Part shown: positions 1 to 9,808 of the stretch, piece after piece | Layout of the letters: each line of letters begins with the position of its first letter | Position numbering within the stretch: position 1 is the stretch's first letter | Assembly (NCBI RefSeq): GCF_005869875.1 | Contig: NZ_VAWG01000002.1 | Span: 124,001 to 188,000, forward strand | DNA from: Paenibacillus pinistramenti | Lineage (GTDB): Bacteria > Bacillota > Bacilli > Paenibacillales > Paenibacillaceae | Reading direction: 5' to 3' | Length of the DNA stretch: 64,000 nt | The notes under the pieces: model-generated | Seen by the model: the letters and a program-made list of their open reading frames with translations, nothing else | What the model was told of the DNA's origin: nothing | Database searches by the model: none | Position numbers and translations under genes: made by a program

Positions 1-341
1 GCGATGTAACCGCGATTCAGCTGGCGGAACAAATCGAACTGTACATCCGCAGCAACTATATGCACGATCTGACTAATTCCGTGTTGAAGAAGGAGTTAAA
101 TTACCATCCTAATTATCTGGCGAAAAGCATGCTTAAGGTCTTTGGCATGACCCCCATGGCGTATCTGCAAAATTTTCGCATAGAGCAATCCAAACGGCTG
201 CTTCTTCAGACTTCTTGGTCCGTGGCGCGAATTGCTGAAGAGGTCGGATTCAACCATGTTTCCCATTATTCCTCCTGCTTCTCCAAGAAAGAAGGCCTTT
301 CTCCTTCAGCCTTTCGTAATAAATTTGCCATAGAGCGCTAA
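1..341 (+). CDS. AraC-family regulator, C-terminal part (5' end outside window)
   Basis: This is the 3' end of a transcriptional regulator. The reading frame is open from base 3 with no stop, so the start lies upstream of the window and the internal ATG at 60 is not the true start. The visible ~112 residues hold both helix-turn-helix units of an AraC/XylS DNA-binding domain: a first helix pair around HPNYLAKSMLKVFGMTPMAY and the signature second unit WSVARIAEEVGFNHVSHYSS followed by F-x-K-x-x-G-x-(S/T)P-x-x-FR. Domains that bind a ligand or receive phosphate would be upstream and cannot be seen. It converges on the giant surface-protein gene, with a shared terminator between them. Confidence 0.9.
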   Translation, partial: DVTAIQLAEQIELYIRSNYMHDLTNSVLKKELNYHPNYLAKSMLKVFGMTPMAYLQNFRIEQSKRLLLQTSWSVARIAEEVGFNHVSHYSSCFSKKEGLSPSAFRNKFAIER

Positions 342-415
342 TGTTTGCTCAAGCGGGCGGATGATGTTCCAAGACAGCGCTCTAACCCTGCTAAAGGGGA
401 ACAATGAAAAAGAAA

Positions 416-451
416 AATGGTACGGAAAAACATTGTTTTTCCCGTACCATT
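416..451. terminator. Bidirectional hairpin terminator between convergent genes
   Basis: A 16-17 bp stem (arms 416-431 and 435-451, one bulged C) whose inner part is A-rich on one arm and T-rich on the other. It lies between the stop of the AraC gene and the stop of the surface-protein gene and can serve both. Confidence 0.75.
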
Positions 452-492
452 CTTGAATCTTACATGCTAGCCCTGTTCATTTTTAATCACAG

Positions 493-3400
493 TTACTCAT
501 CAAAATTTAAATAAATCTTATACAGAACTTGTGCAGCTTCTGCTCTGGTTGTCGAACCTGCAGGATTCAGGGTCATATCGCCCCGCCCGTTCATGAAGCC
601 CATCATAACCATAGCAGCGATATCTCCGGATGCGTAGTTTGCTGCTTTGTTCGCATCTTTAAATCCTTTAATATCATCAGCTGCACCGTTCTGCACTTCT
701 TTATTAGCTGCCCGTAATGCCCTCATCGTCAGGACGGCCATGTCCTGCCTTGTAATTTCTGCTTCAGGATTGAAATAGCCGTTGGAGCCTAGAGTTATAC
801 CAAGAGCTTTAGCAATTCCAATTTCGGTATAATACGGGTTGGTTTCCTTCATATCAATGAAGTTACCAATGAAGTTACCGTTGAAGTTACCGTTGAAGTT
901 ACCGTTTAAATCAGCTGAAAGTCCAAGTGTTCTTACCAGCCATCCCAGATATTCACTTCTTGTAATTTTGTTGTCAGGATTGAAGCTGGCAGATGATGTA
1001 CCCTCTATAAAGCCCTTAGATGCCAACGTTTCAACTGCCGCTTTGTACCATGAATTCGGTGTTACGTCATTGAAACTCATTTTAGTGTAGGCAACAGCAT
1101 ATTTACCGGTATGAGTCGTTGTAAATACCACAGCTTTTTGGGCAGTGTCATATTCAGCATTCCTAATCCGAACAAGCTCTCCGGTTTCATCAATGTACCA
1201 AGCAGCGAGGTATTCGGAGTTTGCCTGTTCTTCAGCAGCTGGAGTATAAGGGATCTCTATCTCAACCGGTGCATTCAAGTTACTTTCTGTTACTTCCACT
1301 CCAGCTAGTTTGACACTAAAGTCTATGACAGGTCTGCTGCCTGCAACGCTTCTAGAGTCAGGATCAAGCTTTGAAATGTCAGCCATTCCAATCATCAATT
1401 CGACACTTTGAGTACCCGTTGATGCTGTCTTTAGAAGAAGATTTGAAGGTACTCGTATCGTTCCGAATTCTGTAGCCACTTCTATCTTCATATTGCCTTT
1501 ATCCGAGATTAGAGCGGTTTGAGGAAGCTCAATCGCATAAGCGGCTGCTCCCTCTATTTCCGGTATTTCGACTAGTACCGTTTTTACACCAGCGCTGTCA
1601 GCTTTTGCATTCTCCAGCGCTTTATTTATTTCTTCCTGCGTGATCAATACTGCTAGTGCTATGCCGGTCTCCTTGTTCACCGTTGGCGGAGCCGTATTAA
1701 TCTTAGCTCCTTCAACTATGTTGGTCACAGGAGCTGCTATAGACACAGGTGCATGAGTATGCTTAGGCTTAGGTGCTGATGTATGCGTTGGCGTTGGTGT
1801 TGGTTCAGGTGTAGGCGTTGGTGTAGGTCCTGGAGTAGGTTCAGGTGTAGGTTCAGAACTAGGCTCTGGAGTTGGTTCAGGTGTAGGTGTAGGTTCGGCC
1901 GGGTCTACAGCTGGGTTACTTATTATGATCGTCAGTGGTTGACTAGCGTAATGAACTGCAGTTTCTTTAAACCTTACATAGTAGGTTCCAACGGCAAGAT
2001 CTGCAACCTCTGTTCCTGTGATGGCCGTCCAGTCGTCAGGATCAGCTCCTTGTACCTGGTATTCCATCAGGGAATTTACGCCTATGATCTTTCCATCATT
2101 AGCGCCGATCACACTGACATTCACGCCAATAATATCGGTGTCAGACGGCGGGTTCTGTTCCTGCTTGGTTCCGTCAGGTATAACAATAAGGATTGCTGGA
2201 CTTGGATTCGTGGCATCAGTCTCAGCATACCGGATTTCGTAACTGCCGGCTTCAAGATTTTCTATGCTGGTGCCGCTGACTGCAGAGTATGTGCTTCCAT
2301 CCAGCTTCCGGTACTCCATATCGGAAGTCACATTCTCAATTTTCCCGTCATGTCCTCCTGCTGTTGAAGGCGGCGTGACGACCAGATCATCCGCTGATGG
2401 CGCCTCTCTATCTTCCTTGGCTTCATTAATAATCTCGACGGTCACCGGCTGGCTTGCCTTTAACTCGTCAGTCGCTGCATACCGGATTTGATAGCTGCCA
2501 GGCTCTAAATTCTCGATCCTAGTACTGGTAACTGGCACATAACTCTCATCACCCAGCTTCCGGTATTCCATGGTGTCATTAACGCCTTCTATCGCACCCA
2601 TTGTGCGGGTATCTGAATTGGCGTTTGTAATCGTCCATTGACTTTTATCCGGTGGCGTCTGCTCTTGTTCCTGTTCCTGCCCTTCTGGAATCACCACTAC
2701 CTTATCCAGACTGGCGTTCAGTGAATCTGTCTTCATATAACGGACAAAATACTTGCCGGCGGAGAGTCCTGTCACCTCTTTCCCCGTGACTGCAGTATAT
2801 TCATCCGCGCTTTCCTCCCTATACTCCATTTCAGTTGTCACACCAATGATCTTTCCATCATTTGCATTGATGGTTGTCGGCGCAACCCCAGTCGGTGTTG
2901 TCGGTGCCGGCCGATCCGTATTGGATTCGGATTGGACAACTTCCCATTCCCATAAGCCAACTCCATTATCACCTGTTGGTGACTGCTTAGTCATTGTAAC
3001 CCGCAGCGCTTTAACATCCAGTGTTGGAGCAAACGGATATGGATTTGAGGACTCTGCCGGATTATGGTCAACTACGTTGATCCCTTCAGTGATAGGTTCC
3101 AACGTGACCCATTCATCGGTAACACTATTCATTGGAATGTAGGAGTACACATATTTTGTAGGCGCTGTTATACCGCCTGCGTCTGACCACAGCACTAAAT
3201 TAGAGCTCTGGATTGCTGCGCCTTGCGGCCATTCATATTGCACCCATTCCTCTGCGCTTTCATTGCCCCATGTACCCCAATGGGTAATGTTGCTGCCTTC
3301 CTTATCTCCGTCATTAACCGCGGTGAGATTTTCCCAAGGCGAAGTGTAGCTGGAGGATACACTGGCTAGAAAGGCCATATTGTGATCACGCGGACTGAGC

Positions 3401-6400
3401 AGCCGCAGGCCGGACAGCAGCTGGTCAAGTGCCTGTGCAGCTTCCTCTTCAGTGGCATCCACATTTTTGATCACTGCGGAAGCCTCTGCTTTCGCCGCTT
3501 CGATCGGTGCAAGGCCTGGATCCATAAAGTTCGCAGGGTCTAATGCATTTGCATAGTTGTAAATCTTGATCAGCTCTGACTTGTCTGTCGCCCCCGTATA
3601 TCCATATACCTTCCATTCCAGAATGCCAACTCCATTAGCAGAAGGTTTCATGTCCATCCGGACGCCCGTAATATAGGCAGGTTCAAAGGTAGTCGTGTTG
3701 TATTGATTCAGCTCATTTCCAAGTCCCTTCACGTTTCTAGGTGTATACCATTCTCCATCCTCATTACGCAGCATGAGCGTCATATCCTTGGGACGGAAAT
3801 TACCGCCACCGTCCTGGAACACATATACATCCATCGATGAGGCCAGGAATGGCTGATCCCATTCATACGTGACCCATGCCGGATCTCCTTCTCTTCCCCA
3901 GTTGTGCCATGCACTGTTCGGAGCATTGCGGACCGGCGAGAAATCGCCTGAGCTTTTGGGTTCGAAGCCGTTGTTCATGGCCTCAGGGTAGCCGTCACCG
4001 CCGGAGAAACTAGCAGAAGGTTTTGCAGTCAGCGCCGCATTTTGAGGCTCCTCATCCACGACAAATACCGTGCCGCGCACCTCCAAATCGCTGTCTTTTA
4101 CCTGACCTATGACTTCGAAAGTACCTGTGTCCGCATAGTTATCCGGATCTATTTCATTCCATTCAATTTGACTTTCCCTGTACCCGTCATCAAAGAGAAT
4201 ATGGATCTGGTCTGGAAGTGCCGGCGCGGTTCCCTTGTTTGTCACAACACTGATGGCCCGGTAGGAGTCAACGATGTTACCTTTGATCTCAATCGTTACA
4301 TCCTTACTCGCCTTCTTATCCCCGTCAGCTGCTGTAAAGGTGAACACATAGGTGCCTGCTGTGCTTATACGAGCATATGCAGCTGCTTTGTCGCCGTTTA
4401 CAAAAGAGATCTCTCCTGTATCGTCCGGTTGTTGCTTGACAGTCCATGTATATTCCAATTTCTGCTCAACATCTGCGCTGTACAGCGGATCCGGAACCGC
4501 CTCGCCGAATAGGACAAGAATACTGTTGTTTGTATCATCCTGGGTAACAGTCACTTGGCCAATCTCCGGAGGCTGTTTGTCCGGTGGTGCAGCCAGCCTG
4601 AAGGTCACTTGACCGGAGCTGGTCTTTTGCCCGTCATTAGCGGTGAGCTCCGCCGTGTAGGATCCTTCTTTTGTACCAACTGCCTGTGTGATGCTTGCCG
4701 TAGGATTTGTAAAGCTTAATTTGCCGCCCTCCGGGGTACTAATCACATCCCATTTGTAGGTGAGAGTGCCATCCGGCGCGCCGTCGTCGGTCACAATGCC
4801 GTTCAGCGTAAACGGAATCAGTGCTTGCGGGTTTTGCGCTGAAGTCTCTGCAGTTACCTGTGGAGCCTCATTTACGCCAGTATCTTCCTTTTCAATGGTC
4901 AGTTCAGCCGTTGGAGAACTGCTCATTTGGAACATAGCAACACCTTTATTATTTTTAACATAGAACTGACCAGCCTCAACATTGTTCAGCTTGATGGTAT
5001 AGTAGCCATTCTTCATTCCGGCCCCGTCAAATGTAATCCTTGAAGCATGTTCCTTTTCTGTGGAGTTTAACAGCTGCAGGGTGAAAGCACTGCCGTCTTT
5101 CCGAATTTTCGCACTCTCCATTTTATCGCTTTCCGAGACCAGGTACATTTTCTCATCCATCAGGTTAATGCGCTTGCCAAAACCGTCTTTGGGCGTGATA
5201 TGGTAGCTGCTGCCATCGTCAGTGACCAATGCTCCATACCCAAATAGTCCAAACACCGGATCTGTAACGATATCGGAACTGATACTCAACAGAGAACCAT
5301 AAAGACCTTCTTCTGCTTCGCCGGAAAAATCATTCCAGCCGTTATTCATCACGCGGGAACCCCCGTCGTTTACGTTCTTGGTGCCGGTTCCCCCTTTGTA
5401 CATCGAATATCTCCAGGAGGTGCTTCCTACAGACTGCGCTGCAATCTGGCCCATATTAATGGCGTTAAAGTTCGAGATCTTTGCCGCATAGCTGCGCTGC
5501 TGCGCGATTGCGGTCTGATCCCCTGATCTTCCGTCATCCTCATAGCGGAGCCAGTCATCCATAATATATCCTGCTAAAGAGGAACTGTATTGAAAATTCC
5601 ACCAGCCCTCGCCGCCGCGGAATACCGGAACCGAGTAATGGTACCAGGTAGGCTGTATTCCACGCATGGCCCGGGTCTTCCAGTCAGCCATTTCCATGCT
5701 GTTCTCGGCTGCGGCTGCCCGCCCGTCCTCTGGGTAGTAGGACCGCAGTGCCTTGGATGCCGCATAGGCTCCTTCTTCGCCAGTATTGTCATATTCAAAT
5801 TCGGACCCGTAAGGATAATCGGCGAAGGTCATATTCCGCCCTTTGTCCAGCGCGAACATCTTTTTCAAATTATCAGCCTCAGTCAGCATTCCTTCTTCTA
5901 TCAGCGCTTCTATCATGTCTGGAATCTGCTGTTCCCCATAGAATCCGACCGCTCCACTGGAGGCACGGTTGTAATAGATTCCATAGGCCTTCTCCAGATA
6001 GTACTGCGGGGATTTGCGGTATTCGATCAGATTGGGATAAGCTTTTTGAATCCGATACATGTTGAAAAAGCCTGTGGCTTCCATCACCTCAGAGAATGTG
6101 CGTGTGTAGGGTTTGTCTTTGTCGGTGTAAGCTCCCGAATCTTTGAGCCAGTTCGCCACTATATAGCTGGCCTGAGTATTTTTCATATACTGTTCCCACA
6201 TAAAGTCGATCAAGTACGTTTCAATGGATTTAATCTCATCCGGATTGGGATCCAGATAGTTCTTCATGGTCATGAAGTTAATGTTATCGTGGCTCCAGTC
6301 ATCTCCCCAGTGGCTAGTGTTCTGATCAAGACCGCCTGTCAGATACCAGTCAAGATAGTTGCCGTAAGTAGGGCTGTCCGGATCCTTATCCTGCGTCTGC

Positions 6401-7962
6401 TCAACCATAAACTCGGAATGGGCTTCCGAAGTTTGATCAAGCTCGGCCAGAACATTAAATTCATATTGAGTAAACTTATCCACCCACTCATTGCCGACCT
6501 TAAGCTTATAATTCACACGAACGCTGTTATTGCCGATAGAGCCAAACTGAAGCGAATAGATATGATGCTGCTCACCGTTCACCGTCTTGGTCTCCACATA
6601 CTGATAAGCTTCTGTGTATCCCGGATTCCCGTCAGAAAGTCCGCGGCCGGTACGGGAGTTGTTGACCATATCGTCCCTGTTCTCTCCAGGTTTGATATCC
6701 GGGATATGCTCTTCGTCAAACGGATCATTTTCATCAACACCTTGAATATCTATGGACTGTACATCAATGAGGCTGTCGTCATAGTGCAGATCCAGCTTGG
6801 CGGGCATATTGATGGCTGTCTGAAAGCCGGGCACCGCTACTGCATCAATCATGCCTGAGTTGTAGAGGATGGAACGAAGGTTTGTCTCGCGGTCTTCCAT
6901 GGAAGTTGAAGCATTATTAGGGCTCTGAGCATTTTCCTGCGGCGTGTTGTCGCCTGCGCGAACCGCTGAAAATTTAAACGTATACGTTTTCTCCTGATCC
7001 GGTCCCAAAACCAGGCTGGTGGCATCGGTAAAATATCCGCGTCCGGTTTGTTGGATGTCCTTGGAATGAATATACAGAACATTAAGCCCTGGATACCAGC
7101 CTCCGCTGTCGCCAGTCCAGTTTGAATACGTATCAGCGGAACGCAGTTCACCATCTTCGTGCATCCAATAATCTACATATTCAATGCGTGCGTCACTTTC
7201 CGGCACTGGGGTAAACAGCATAAAGTTTCCTTCCCCGCTGGTGCGGATGGCATAGGAATACCCGCTGTCGGCGCCGGCAAAATTATGCACGGTAACCCGG
7301 TCGTCATAAGTATCTGATAGAGTCTGGTATTTATTATTCCAAGGCATAGGCAAGCCTATATCACCAAACTCCATATATTTGCTGCTTTTGTTCTTGACGG
7401 TAATTTCCCACAGCATCGAACCATCTGCAGTATCCATATCATATACAGACTTCACGTCAAAGCCTTTCATCGCCCGCTGAGCTGTTGAGTCAAGATTCTG
7501 TCCGATAAAGTCGACTTCTACTTTCTTGCCGTCCGAAGAAGCCGTTTTCTCAATATAGGGGTTATCAGGATTGATTGCAGAGGTTGTGGTTGATCCGCCT
7601 GCTGCCAATGTTTTATTGGTATCCACTTCTATGAAGCCATCCCGGTTGTCCGGAAATTGTCCACTGTCACTGGTGCGGTAAGAAAAAATCATTTCGCCCA
7701 TCCATTGGTGCTGGATATCGTTCTGTGGGGAAGTATCGTTGGGCAGAACAAAATTGATAGGTTCGCCTTGTTTATTAGCAGGATTATTATTGATATATAG
7801 TTCTTCAATCTGTCCTAAATCACCGATCTTCGCTGAAAGACTGGGATTGGAAATATCATTTTTTACTAAGCTTACCGAAGGGGCCGCGCCGCTCTGGAGC
7901 GGCGACATTTGTAAAAGCAGCAGCATCGCGAGTGTCGATGACATCAGCTTTTTTATCCTCAT
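493..7962 (-). CDS. Giant SLH-anchored secreted protein, DUF5695-like with two discoidin-type domains
   Basis: A ~2490-residue exported cell-surface protein, probably acting on or binding carbohydrate. I start it at the ATG at 7962, behind GGGAGG at 11 nt; a TTG 42 bases upstream gives no signal peptide at the terminus. Numbering from that upstream TTG: signal peptide ending near SGAA; a ~1000-residue N-terminal region that I recall as DUF5695 (~40-1040); two PKD/Ig-like domains (~1043-1238); a Big_4-like domain (~1241-1315); an F5/8 type C (discoidin) domain (~1320-1471); a helical FIVAR-like spacer; a second discoidin domain (~1541-1690); four ~80-residue repeats with a MEYR core (~1691-2030); a Pro-Thr linker (~2032-2085); an unrecognised domain; and three SLH domains (~2308-2503). 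SLH domains bind pyruvylated wall polymer. The enzymatic activity is not known to me; a glycan-active role is inferred from the accessory domains. Confidence 0.85.
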   Translation of the reverse strand: MRIKKLMSSTLAMLLLLQMSPLQSGAAPSVSLVKNDISNPSLSAKIGDLGQIEELYINNNPANKQGEPINFVLPNDTSPQNDIQHQWMGEMIFSYRTSDSGQFPDNRDGFIEVDTNKTLAAGGSTTTSAINPDNPYIEKTASSDGKKVEVDFIGQNLDSTAQRAMKGFDVKSVYDMDTADGSMLWEITVKNKSSKYMEFGDIGLPMPWNNKYQTLSDTYDDRVTVHNFAGADSGYSYAIRTSGEGNFMLFTPVPESDARIEYVDYWMHEDGELRSADTYSNWTGDSGGWYPGLNVLYIHSKDIQQTGRGYFTDATSLVLGPDQEKTYTFKFSAVRAGDNTPQENAQSPNNASTSMEDRETNLRSILYNSGMIDAVAVPGFQTAINMPAKLDLHYDDSLIDVQSIDIQGVDENDPFDEEHIPDIKPGENRDDMVNNSRTGRGLSDGNPGYTEAYQYVETKTVNGEQHHIYSLQFGSIGNNSVRVNYKLKVGNEWVDKFTQYEFNVLAELDQTSEAHSEFMVEQTQDKDPDSPTYGNYLDWYLTGGLDQNTSHWGDDWSHDNINFMTMKNYLDPNPDEIKSIETYLIDFMWEQYMKNTQASYIVANWLKDSGAYTDKDKPYTRTFSEVMEATGFFNMYRIQKAYPNLIEYRKSPQYYLEKAYGIYYNRASSGAVGFYGEQQIPDMIEALIEEGMLTEADNLKKMFALDKGRNMTFADYPYGSEFEYDNTGEEGAYAASKALRSYYPEDGRAAAAENSMEMADWKTRAMRGIQPTWYHYSVPVFRGGEGWWNFQYSSSLAGYIMDDWLRYEDDGRSGDQTAIAQQRSYAAKISNFNAINMGQIAAQSVGSTSWRYSMYKGGTGTKNVNDGGSRVMNNGWNDFSGEAEEGLYGSLLSISSDIVTDPVFGLFGYGALVTDDGSSYHITPKDGFGKRINLMDEKMYLVSESDKMESAKIRKDGSAFTLQLLNSTEKEHASRITFDGAGMKNGYYTIKLNNVEAGQFYVKNNKGVAMFQMSSSPTAELTIEKEDTGVNEAPQVTAETSAQNPQALIPFTLNGIVTDDGAPDGTLTYKWDVISTPEGGKLSFTNPTASITQAVGTKEGSYTAELTANDGQKTSSGQVTFRLAAPPDKQPPEIGQVTVTQDDTNNSILVLFGEAVPDPLYSADVEQKLEYTWTVKQQPDDTGEISFVNGDKAAAYARISTAGTYVFTFTAADGDKKASKDVTIEIKGNIVDSYRAISVVTNKGTAPALPDQIHILFDDGYRESQIEWNEIDPDNYADTGTFEVIGQVKDSDLEVRGTVFVVDEEPQNAALTAKPSASFSGGDGYPEAMNNGFEPKSSGDFSPVRNAPNSAWHNWGREGDPAWVTYEWDQPFLASSMDVYVFQDGGGNFRPKDMTLMLRNEDGEWYTPRNVKGLGNELNQYNTTTFEPAYITGVRMDMKPSANGVGILEWKVYGYTGATDKSELIKIYNYANALDPANFMDPGLAPIEAAKAEASAVIKNVDATEEEAAQALDQLLSGLRLLSPRDHNMAFLASVSSSYTSPWENLTAVNDGDKEGSNITHWGTWGNESAEEWVQYEWPQGAAIQSSNLVLWSDAGGITAPTKYVYSYIPMNSVTDEWVTLEPITEGINVVDHNPAESSNPYPFAPTLDVKALRVTMTKQSPTGDNGVGLWEWEVVQSESNTDRPAPTTPTGVAPTTINANDGKIIGVTTEMEYREESADEYTAVTGKEVTGLSAGKYFVRYMKTDSLNASLDKVVVIPEGQEQEQEQTPPDKSQWTITNANSDTRTMGAIEGVNDTMEYRKLGDESYVPVTSTRIENLEPGSYQIRYAATDELKASQPVTVEIINEAKEDREAPSADDLVVTPPSTAGGHDGKIENVTSDMEYRKLDGSTYSAVSGTSIENLEAGSYEIRYAETDATNPSPAILIVIPDGTKQEQNPPSDTDIIGVNVSVIGANDGKIIGVNSLMEYQVQGADPDDWTAITGTEVADLAVGTYYVRFKETAVHYASQPLTIIISNPAVDPAEPTPTPEPTPEPSSEPTPEPTPGPTPTPTPEPTPTPTHTSAPKPKHTHAPVSIAAPVTNIVEGAKINTAPPTVNKETGIALAVLITQEEINKALENAKADSAGVKTVLVEIPEIEGAAAYAIELPQTALISDKGNMKIEVATEFGTIRVPSNLLLKTASTGTQSVELMIGMADISKLDPDSRSVAGSRPVIDFSVKLAGVEVTESNLNAPVEIEIPYTPAAEEQANSEYLAAWYIDETGELVRIRNAEYDTAQKAVVFTTTHTGKYAVAYTKMSFNDVTPNSWYKAAVETLASKGFIEGTSSASFNPDNKITRSEYLGWLVRTLGLSADLNGNFNGNFNGNFIGNFIDMKETNPYYTEIGIAKALGITLGSNGYFNPEAEITRQDMAVLTMRALRAANKEVQNGAADDIKGFKDANKAANYASGDIAAMVMMGFMNGRGDMTLNPAGSTTRAEAAQVLYKIYLNFDE
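859..906 (-). repeat. 12-bp tandem repeat encoding NGNF units between SLH1 and SLH2
   Basis: Four head-to-tail copies of a 12-bp unit (gaagttaccgtt on the + strand, first copy varied). They add four N-G/I-N-F tetrapeptides between the first and second SLH domains. The unit is a multiple of three, so copy-number change would keep the frame. Confidence 0.9.
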
Positions 7963-8143
7963 GCTTTGTATAGCCTCCCGTTTACATATTTTGCAAATCC
8001 TCAAAAGCTCCCTCTTTAGTTGATCAATTGTAGATTGCGTAACATGAAGTCCAGGTGTTTTGGGTTAGGCATAAACTTATTTACGGCACCGCTTTCCGCA
8101 TTATTTATCCATACTCCCTGCTCCTTTCTTTCTCATCTTCATT

Positions 8144-8157
8144 GGAAAGCGCTTACT
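8144..8157 (-). promoter_or_regulatory. cre-like box upstream of the surface-protein gene
   Basis: GGAAAGCGCTTACT matches the catabolite-responsive element consensus TGWAARCGYTWNCW at 13 of 14 positions. It is about 180 bp upstream of the surface-protein start. A weak -10-like TATAGT read leftward lies just to its right, so CcpA bound here would sit near the transcription start. Repression by preferred sugars is inferred. Confidence 0.5.
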
Positions 8158-8268
8158 TCACACTATATCACTCGAAGTTTTTTATGAAAAAGCGGTTATC
8201 ACAACCTATATTTATAAATTTTCACTCTTTTTGGTGGCGTAACTAGAGAATAAAGAATCGCATGAAAT

Positions 8269-8292
8269 AAAAAAAAGCCGTCAATGACGGCT
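8269..8292 (-). terminator. Rho-independent terminator of the alditol-oxidase-like gene
   Basis: Perfect 7-bp stem AGCCGTC/GACGGCT with a 3-nt loop. On the minus strand a run of eight T follows it. It is ~90 bp beyond the stop of the flavoenzyme gene. The rest of the 8005-8381 gap holds the surface-protein leader and cre-like box; no gene was seen there. Confidence 0.8.
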
Positions 8293-8381
8293 CTGACTGC
8301 GAGAAAGCCTCGACAGACATATAAGGATAACGTGAAGCTTCTAGTGAGTTATTTGATTCTATAAGACAGATCGTCATGACT

Positions 8382-9641
8382 TTAATTCATAATGTAATGA
8401 TCCAGGAACGTATTCCTGAACTTCCCTGCAGGATCGTATTTAAGCAGCAGCTGACGGAAATCCGTTAACCGCTCATAGCGGGCCTGTATCTGACCAGGCT
8501 CCATCGTAAACAGCTTTGCCCAATGCGGGCGTGCTCCGAACGGCTCCAATTCACGTTCTATAAGCGGAAGTACCTGGCGCACGCGCTCCCAATCCTGCTT
8601 CCACGTAAAATGAAAGCCGACACTGTCCTGCCCGCAGCACGGGCTCATCCAAAGGGTGTCTGCGGCAATGGTTCGGATCTCGGAGATGAAGAGCAAAGGC
8701 GCAATTTTGTCACTCAGTTTACCTAACGCACGCAGCGCCTCGACCGCATGCCGCCGGGGTACGAAATATTCACTTTGCAGCTCGTTGCCCGCGCTGGGGG
8801 TGAATTCCATCCGAAAATGGGGCAGCCGTTCGTGCCAGGGGCCAGGAGCGCCTAACTGCTCACTGCAGTTCACCACCGATTGGCCGGGAACCATATGCCG
8901 TTTCTCCGGAGCCGGCAATGCCCCGAAGAAATGGGAGGGTGCCTCATGCTCCCCGTCTATTCCCAACTTTCGCTTAACCCACACTTGATTAAATACGGGC
9001 TCTGCCCAATCCGTAAACAGGCTGACGCTGTATGCAGCAGAGGATATTTCGTCTATGCCGCTGTCCAGCACAGAAAAAGGAAGACGATCATAAACGGTCT
9101 GGCTTACCTGAAACGAGGGGACTACATCCAGTTCCAGCTTGGTGACGACACCCAGCCCGCCAAGTCCGACAACAGCGCCATCAAACTCGGGATCGATCCC
9201 GCGCTTCAGTACCTTGACTTCTCCATCTGCTTTCATCAGTTCGATAGCTCGTACCGAAGAGGCCAGGCTTGCATTCTGATCGCCCGAGCCGTGAGTGGCG
9301 GTCGCAACAGCGCCTGCCACGCTGATGTGCGGCAGCGATGCCAAATTATGCAGCGCATATCCATGCTCATCTAAATAGCGGCACAGATCGCCATACCGGA
9401 TGCCGCCCTCTACGGTTACGGTTCTATGGACTCCGTCAAGATTGATAATCCGGTTCAGCTTTCGGAGCGAAAGCTGGCTCCCGCCTGTGTCGGCAATCCC
9501 GTTAAAGGAGTGACGCGAGCCAAGCACGCGGATGCTTGGACGGCTGGCGATAAGGTCTTGGATCTCTTCCAGACTTTCAGGCTCGAGCAGCTCCATCGAG
9601 CTATAGCGGTAATTCCCGGCCCAGTTCAGCTGTTCTTCCAT
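8382..9641 (-). CDS. FAD-linked oxidase, alditol/xylitol oxidase-like
   Basis: A 419-residue cytoplasmic flavoprotein of the VAO/PCMH fold with a D-arabinono-1,4-lactone-oxidase type C-terminus. Relatives such as Streptomyces alditol oxidase oxidise a terminal CH2OH of sugar alcohols with O2, giving an aldose and H2O2. The segment LGSRHSFNGIADT matches the region that carries the covalent FAD-histidine in AldO, and ATATHGSGDQNASLAS matches the FAD pyrophosphate region. The C-terminal HWAKLF is also typical. The start at 9641 is chosen for AAGGAG seven bases upstream; an earlier in-frame start lacks a site. It is a single-gene unit with its own terminator. Substrate is not established from sequence; L-gulonolactone-type substrates are possible. 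Confidence 0.8.
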   Translation of the reverse strand: MEEQLNWAGNYRYSSMELLEPESLEEIQDLIASRPSIRVLGSRHSFNGIADTGGSQLSLRKLNRIINLDGVHRTVTVEGGIRYGDLCRYLDEHGYALHNLASLPHISVAGAVATATHGSGDQNASLASSVRAIELMKADGEVKVLKRGIDPEFDGAVVGLGGLGVVTKLELDVVPSFQVSQTVYDRLPFSVLDSGIDEISSAAYSVSLFTDWAEPVFNQVWVKRKLGIDGEHEAPSHFFGALPAPEKRHMVPGQSVVNCSEQLGAPGPWHERLPHFRMEFTPSAGNELQSEYFVPRRHAVEALRALGKLSDKIAPLLFISEIRTIAADTLWMSPCCGQDSVGFHFTWKQDWERVRQVLPLIERELEPFGARPHWAKLFTMEPGQIQARYERLTDFRQLLLKYDPAGKFRNTFLDHYIMN

Positions 9642-9808
9642 ATGAACGCTCCTTTTTTTAATAACGTTAACAAACACAGGCTATCACATCTTTATATTTA
9701 GTTTCCAGTACTTTCTAGGTTGACGGGGTCTAAAGGCTAAGCTGTCGGGCAGACTCATATAAGATAGGATATAATAGGAAGCAAGATTGTAATAAGGAGG
9801 AGCATTTC

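Noticed and set aside
5590-6858. A 422-codon open frame on the + strand opposite the giant surface protein
   Set aside because: It is antisense to a continuous domain-rich gene, has no family match in its residues and no convincing ribosome-binding site; it reflects codon bias of the real gene.
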